The translations under genes were made by a program, and so were the position numbers. This document shows, in pieces, positions 61,582-64,000 of a stretch of 64,000 bases of DNA; the stretch's first letter is position 1; every line of letters starts with the position of its first letter. The DNA comes from Fluviicola sp. Its GTDB lineage: Bacteria > Bacteroidota > Bacteroidia > Flavobacteriales_D > Crocinitomicaceae. The stretch is from assembly GCA_029866325.1 (NCBI GenBank), contig JARWZO010000030.1:62001-126000 (forward strand). The letters are read 5' to 3'. Under the pieces are notes generated by a model. The model saw nothing but the letters and a program-made list of their open reading frames with translations. It made no database searches and was not told where the DNA came from.

Positions 61582-62696
61582 TCTTTGGCTAATGCGTTTG
61601 ACGGTTTATTCAGTAATAACCGCAGTGAAATTACGTGCGAGTAGAGTGCCGTTGATTGATCGCCAATGTCTGTAAAGGCATAATCAAGAAACACGTTTTT
61701 AATATGTAAGCCAATCCCGATGTTGGGTTGGATGGTTAGCTTTTGCGAATCGTCGAAATTTTTGATGTATTGCATGTTTGAAATTCCACCACGAACAGCT
61801 ACAATATCTTTAAACCCGAATGAAATTCCCATGTGTGGATCTCCACTTATCAAACCCGTTTTTAATAAGGTATTTCTGCGACCATCTGTGGTGAGATCCA
61901 AATCGATTTCACCCGAAAAGTTCAATCCTTTTTTTCCTAGATCGGTTTTGTAGTGTGTAGCGAGAATAATACGCGGCAAGGTTAGTTCCAATCCGTTTTG
62001 TGGAATTTCATTTCCGGTAAGCGTAAACACTTCCTTCGTTGTTTCATCCAATGTAAACACCCATGCGTTGAAGGTAGAAGTCACATCGCGTACCACAGCG
62101 CCAAATTTCCAGTGTTCATTGCGTTGGTAAGTTGCGCCAGCATCCAACCCAAATCCCCACGATTTGGCAAAGTCGCCCACTTTTCGGTGGATGAGTTTGA
62201 AATTCCCACCTACGCTCAAACCTTCTATCTTGAGTTTGCGAGCATACGAAAACAAAAATGCGTAATCGGCTGCTGTAAAAGTGGTAATTCTGTCGTAATC
62301 AATACGCCCTTCGTTGTCAATTAGTTGTGTTGTGTTTGGGATGTCATCAACTGCAAAGCGAATGATGGAGAATCCTGCTGCGCTTTTATCGTCGATGGCA
62401 TGCGCCAATCCTAAATAATCGTATTTGGCAATTCCGGCAAAATATTCTGAGTGCATCAAACTTACATCCAGCCATTTGGTGGTTCCGGTAAGTCCCGCCG
62501 GATTCCAGTAACCACTAGTAACGCCACTTGTTTGAGCAACTACGGCATTGGATAATCCAAGCGCGTCGGCACCAACGCCGATGGCCAAAAATTCATTGGA
62601 ATACTTGGGAGCAACAGAACTTTCTGATTCACCTGATTGAGCAAAAGTAGTATTACCGATAAGGAGCGTAAGAGCTGTTAAGAAGCTAATTCTCAT
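61578..62696 (-). CDS. PorV/PorQ-family outer-membrane protein
   Basis: About 372 residues from the ATG at 62696, which gives a short signal peptide (LIGNTTFAQ). In-frame starts further up (ATG 62732, TTG 62741) are possible. The family pattern EFLAIGVGADALGLSNAVVAQTSGVTSGYWNPAGL is typical of PorV/PorQ proteins, 14-strand barrels that shuttle T9SS cargo to the sortase. In other Bacteroidota porV lies next to porU; here it overlaps the PorU-like gene by 4 bp, which supports a matched shuttle and sortase pair. It could be PorV or a dedicated paralogue. Confidence 0.87.
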   Translation of the reverse strand: MRISFLTALTLLIGNTTFAQSGESESSVAPKYSNEFLAIGVGADALGLSNAVVAQTSGVTSGYWNPAGLTGTTKWLDVSLMHSEYFAGIAKYDYLGLAHAIDDKSAAGFSIIRFAVDDIPNTTQLIDNEGRIDYDRITTFTAADYAFLFSYARKLKIEGLSVGGNFKLIHRKVGDFAKSWGFGLDAGATYQRNEHWKFGAVVRDVTSTFNAWVFTLDETTKEVFTLTGNEIPQNGLELTLPRIILATHYKTDLGKKGLNFSGEIDLDLTTDGRRNTLLKTGLISGDPHMGISFGFKDIVAVRGGISNMQYIKNFDDSQKLTIQPNIGIGLHIKNVFLDYAFTDIGDQSTALYSHVISLRLLLNKPSNALAKE

Positions 62697-62775
62697 GGAA
62701 AAATGTTTGTTTATGCTTATCGTTAACTGCATCTTTTGCAAAAAATTGTGTTTTGATCGATTTTAACCCGAATTA

Positions 62776-62783
62776 CAAATGTA
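62776..62783 (-). promoter_or_regulatory. Promoter -7 box of the porV/porU-like operon
   Basis: TACATTTG on the minus strand matches TAnnTTTG, 79 nt before the ATG at 62696. No clear -33 element at the usual distance. Confidence 0.5.
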
Positions 62784-62799
62784 AATTTACAGCATTCAG

Positions 62800-62829
62800 T
62801 TTGATTGTTTAACCGTTAATTTATATTTC
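62800..62829 (+). promoter_or_regulatory. pssA promoter
   Basis: TTTG (62800-62803), 18 nt, then TATATTTC (62822-62829), one base off TAnnTTTG and 4 nt before the GTG at 62834. This geometry supports GTG as the start and a leaderless mRNA. Confidence 0.55.
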
Positions 62830-62833
62830 CCGC

Positions 62834-63700
62834 GTGAAAATGTTCAATATACCCAATCTGTTTACCGCAGGTAACATGTTATGTGGCATCATGGCCATTT
62901 TTTTCTCGTTTTCAGGGAGGATAGAATGGGCCGCTTTCTTCATTTTCGGGGGTGCTGTTCTTGATTTTTTCGACGGTTTTCTGGCACGCATTTTAAAGCA
63001 GCAAGGCGAAATGGGAAAACAACTCGACTCGCTTGCCGATATGATTACCTTCGGTCTTGCTCCCGGAATCATGATGATGGTGGTATTGGCCTATGCGACT
63101 ACTTCACCAAGTTTATGGCACGGCATTCTTCCAGATAAAGGAATTATGTTGATGGCAGACACGCTGATTCACCCGGTTCACGAAGATGTAACGGCTGCTT
63201 TTTACAATTGGAAAAGCGAATTACTTGATTTTGAAGAAGTCAACTGGATTCCGTTTGCTGCCTTGTTAATTCCGTTTTTCTCCATGTTCCGACTGGCGAA
63301 ATTCAACATTGATACACGGCAGTCTGAATCGTTTATCGGGTTACCAACTCCGGCTAATACAATCTTCTTTACCGCTTTTCCATTGCTCATCATGCAATTC
63401 GGAAATATTCCCGGTTGGCAACACGATTTGATCATGCAGTGCATTCAGCCAGTGGTTTTGATACCCATTATTGTGGTGATGTCCTTGCTTTTGGTGGCAG
63501 AATTACCGCTTTTTGCGCTGAAATTCAAGTCGTTTACTTGGAAGGGGAATGAAATCCGTTACATTTTCTTGATAAGTTGTGGATTACTTATTCCGCTTCT
63601 GTTGATTTGGAGCGTTCCAATTATTGTACTTTTGTACCTGTTATTGTCATTCATTCAGAATACCATTCGCAAAAAACAAACACATGAAATTCAAAGCTGA
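62834..63700 (+). CDS. pssA: CDP-diacylglycerol-serine O-phosphatidyltransferase
   Basis: 288 residues from a GTG start (62834); the ATG two codons later (62840) is the alternative. It makes phosphatidylserine at the inner membrane, the precursor of phosphatidylethanolamine. The CDP-alcohol phosphotransferase motif D-G-x2-A-R-x8-G-x3-D-x3-D is complete in the DFFDGFLAR to DSLADM stretch (about 36-68). Six or more hydrophobic segments follow (for example about 165-190, 205-225, 240-275). It overlaps purS by 17 bp. No psd gene is in the window. Confidence 0.93.
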   Translation: MKMFNIPNLFTAGNMLCGIMAIFFSFSGRIEWAAFFIFGGAVLDFFDGFLARILKQQGEMGKQLDSLADMITFGLAPGIMMMVVLAYATTSPSLWHGILPDKGIMLMADTLIHPVHEDVTAAFYNWKSELLDFEEVNWIPFAALLIPFFSMFRLAKFNIDTRQSESFIGLPTPANTIFFTAFPLLIMQFGNIPGWQHDLIMQCIQPVVLIPIIVVMSLLLVAELPLFALKFKSFTWKGNEIRYIFLISCGLLIPLLLIWSVPIIVLLYLLLSFIQNTIRKKQTHEIQS

Positions 63701-63935
63701 AATCGATGTAATGCCTTTAGATGCATTGTTGGATCCACAAGGAAAAGCAGTTAGTAATAGTATGAGCACCATTGGTTTGCCTGAGATTTCAGGTGTGCGT
63801 ATCGGTCGTCACGTTCGCTTGTTTGTAGAAGCCGGTTCACAAGCTGAAGCTACTGAAAAAGTGGAATCTGCCTGCAAGAAATTGTTATCTAACCAAATCA
63901 TGGAAAGCTACGCCTACCAAATCGAGGAAGCGTAA
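63684..63935 (+). CDS. purS: Phosphoribosylformylglycinamidine synthase subunit PurS
   Basis: 83 residues from the ATG at 63684; a longer frame upstream lies within pssA and is not supported. It is the small subunit of the three-part FGAM synthase (PurS-PurQ-PurL), helping ammonia transfer. The start KFKAEIDVMPLDALLDPQGKA is the family pattern. It overlaps pssA by 17 bp and is the last gene in the window; the purL and purQ genes are not seen here. Confidence 0.93.
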   Translation: MKFKAEIDVMPLDALLDPQGKAVSNSMSTIGLPEISGVRIGRHVRLFVEAGSQAEATEKVESACKKLLSNQIMESYAYQIEEA

Positions 63936-64000
63936 AAATCTCTTTTTGTGTTAACGATTAGCGGTAAAAACTGCATAGGTTATGCAGATAGTGCCATGGG

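Noticed and set aside
62697-62741. Upstream TTG/ATG starts for the PorV/PorQ gene
   Set aside because: The inner ATG gives a compact signal peptide; kept as an alternative only.
63936-64000. A further gene after purS
   Set aside because: Only 65 bases remain and no start with coding character can be shown.

Overview
This 64 kb window is chromosomal DNA from a Bacteroidota bacterium, most likely Flavobacteriales and close to Fluviicola/Crocinitomicaceae (the family-level placement is inference). The signs are Bacteroidota-type promoters (TTTG, about 20 nt, TAnnTTTG), almost no Shine-Dalgarno sequences, type IX secretion (T9SS) proteins with C-terminal sorting domains and SprB repeats, a fused DAHP synthase/chorismate mutase, a fused E1 alpha/beta branched-chain dehydrogenase, a DUF5723-TSP3-OmpA protein, and an S23-type four-helix-bundle gene. 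No rRNA, tRNA, CRISPR array, prophage or complete insertion sequence was seen.

Layout. 1-4594 (minus): a tightly overlapped tryptophan operon trpE-G-D-C-F-B (trpB cut by the window edge), preceded by its own promoter, a 20-codon leader peptide with tandem Trp codons and a transcription attenuator. 4647-7184 (plus): back to back with it, a second attenuator with another 20-codon Trp-Trp leader, then DAHP synthase/chorismate mutase and EPSP synthase. Entry into the aromatic pathway and the Trp branch therefore both appear to be read out by tRNA-Trp charging. 7374-14099: an M14 carboxypeptidase, two tandem MuiA-like (DUF4139) paralogues and a TPR/PD40 protein. 14100-14656: a gene-free stretch with a hairpin-rich repeat. 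14657-19910: EI24/CysZ-like membrane protein, purB and two secreted proteins. 19949-27692: apolipoprotein N-acyltransferase, an OmpA-like protein, an unknown anchored protein, ribonuclease HII and a small secreted protein.

28135-30528: a T9SS-secreted SprB-repeat protein. 30682-39749: a fatty-acid beta-oxidation block (acyl-CoA dehydrogenase, thiolase, FadN-type dehydrogenase/hydratase, MarR regulator, hotdog thioesterase), with an orphan PAS-GAF sensor kinase and an S23-type gene wedged into it. 39974-48968: a lipoprotein/WG-repeat protein pair, a DUF2461 protein, dipeptidyl peptidase IV and an HTH-Fic protein. 49069-56406: fused branched-chain E1, a LytTR response regulator with a propeller-type sensor kinase, and a GAF-SpoIIE phosphatase. 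56413-62696: a very large PorU-like C25 sortase and its PorV/PorQ-family partner. 62834-63935: pssA and purS.

The most interesting points are the twin Trp attenuators, -7 promoter boxes placed only 3-5 nt before start codons (leaderless mRNAs), the repeat-flanked S23 gene inside a beta-oxidation operon, and a long inverted repeat spanning the start codon of the large sensor kinase. I did not find a convincing new defence or mobile system.
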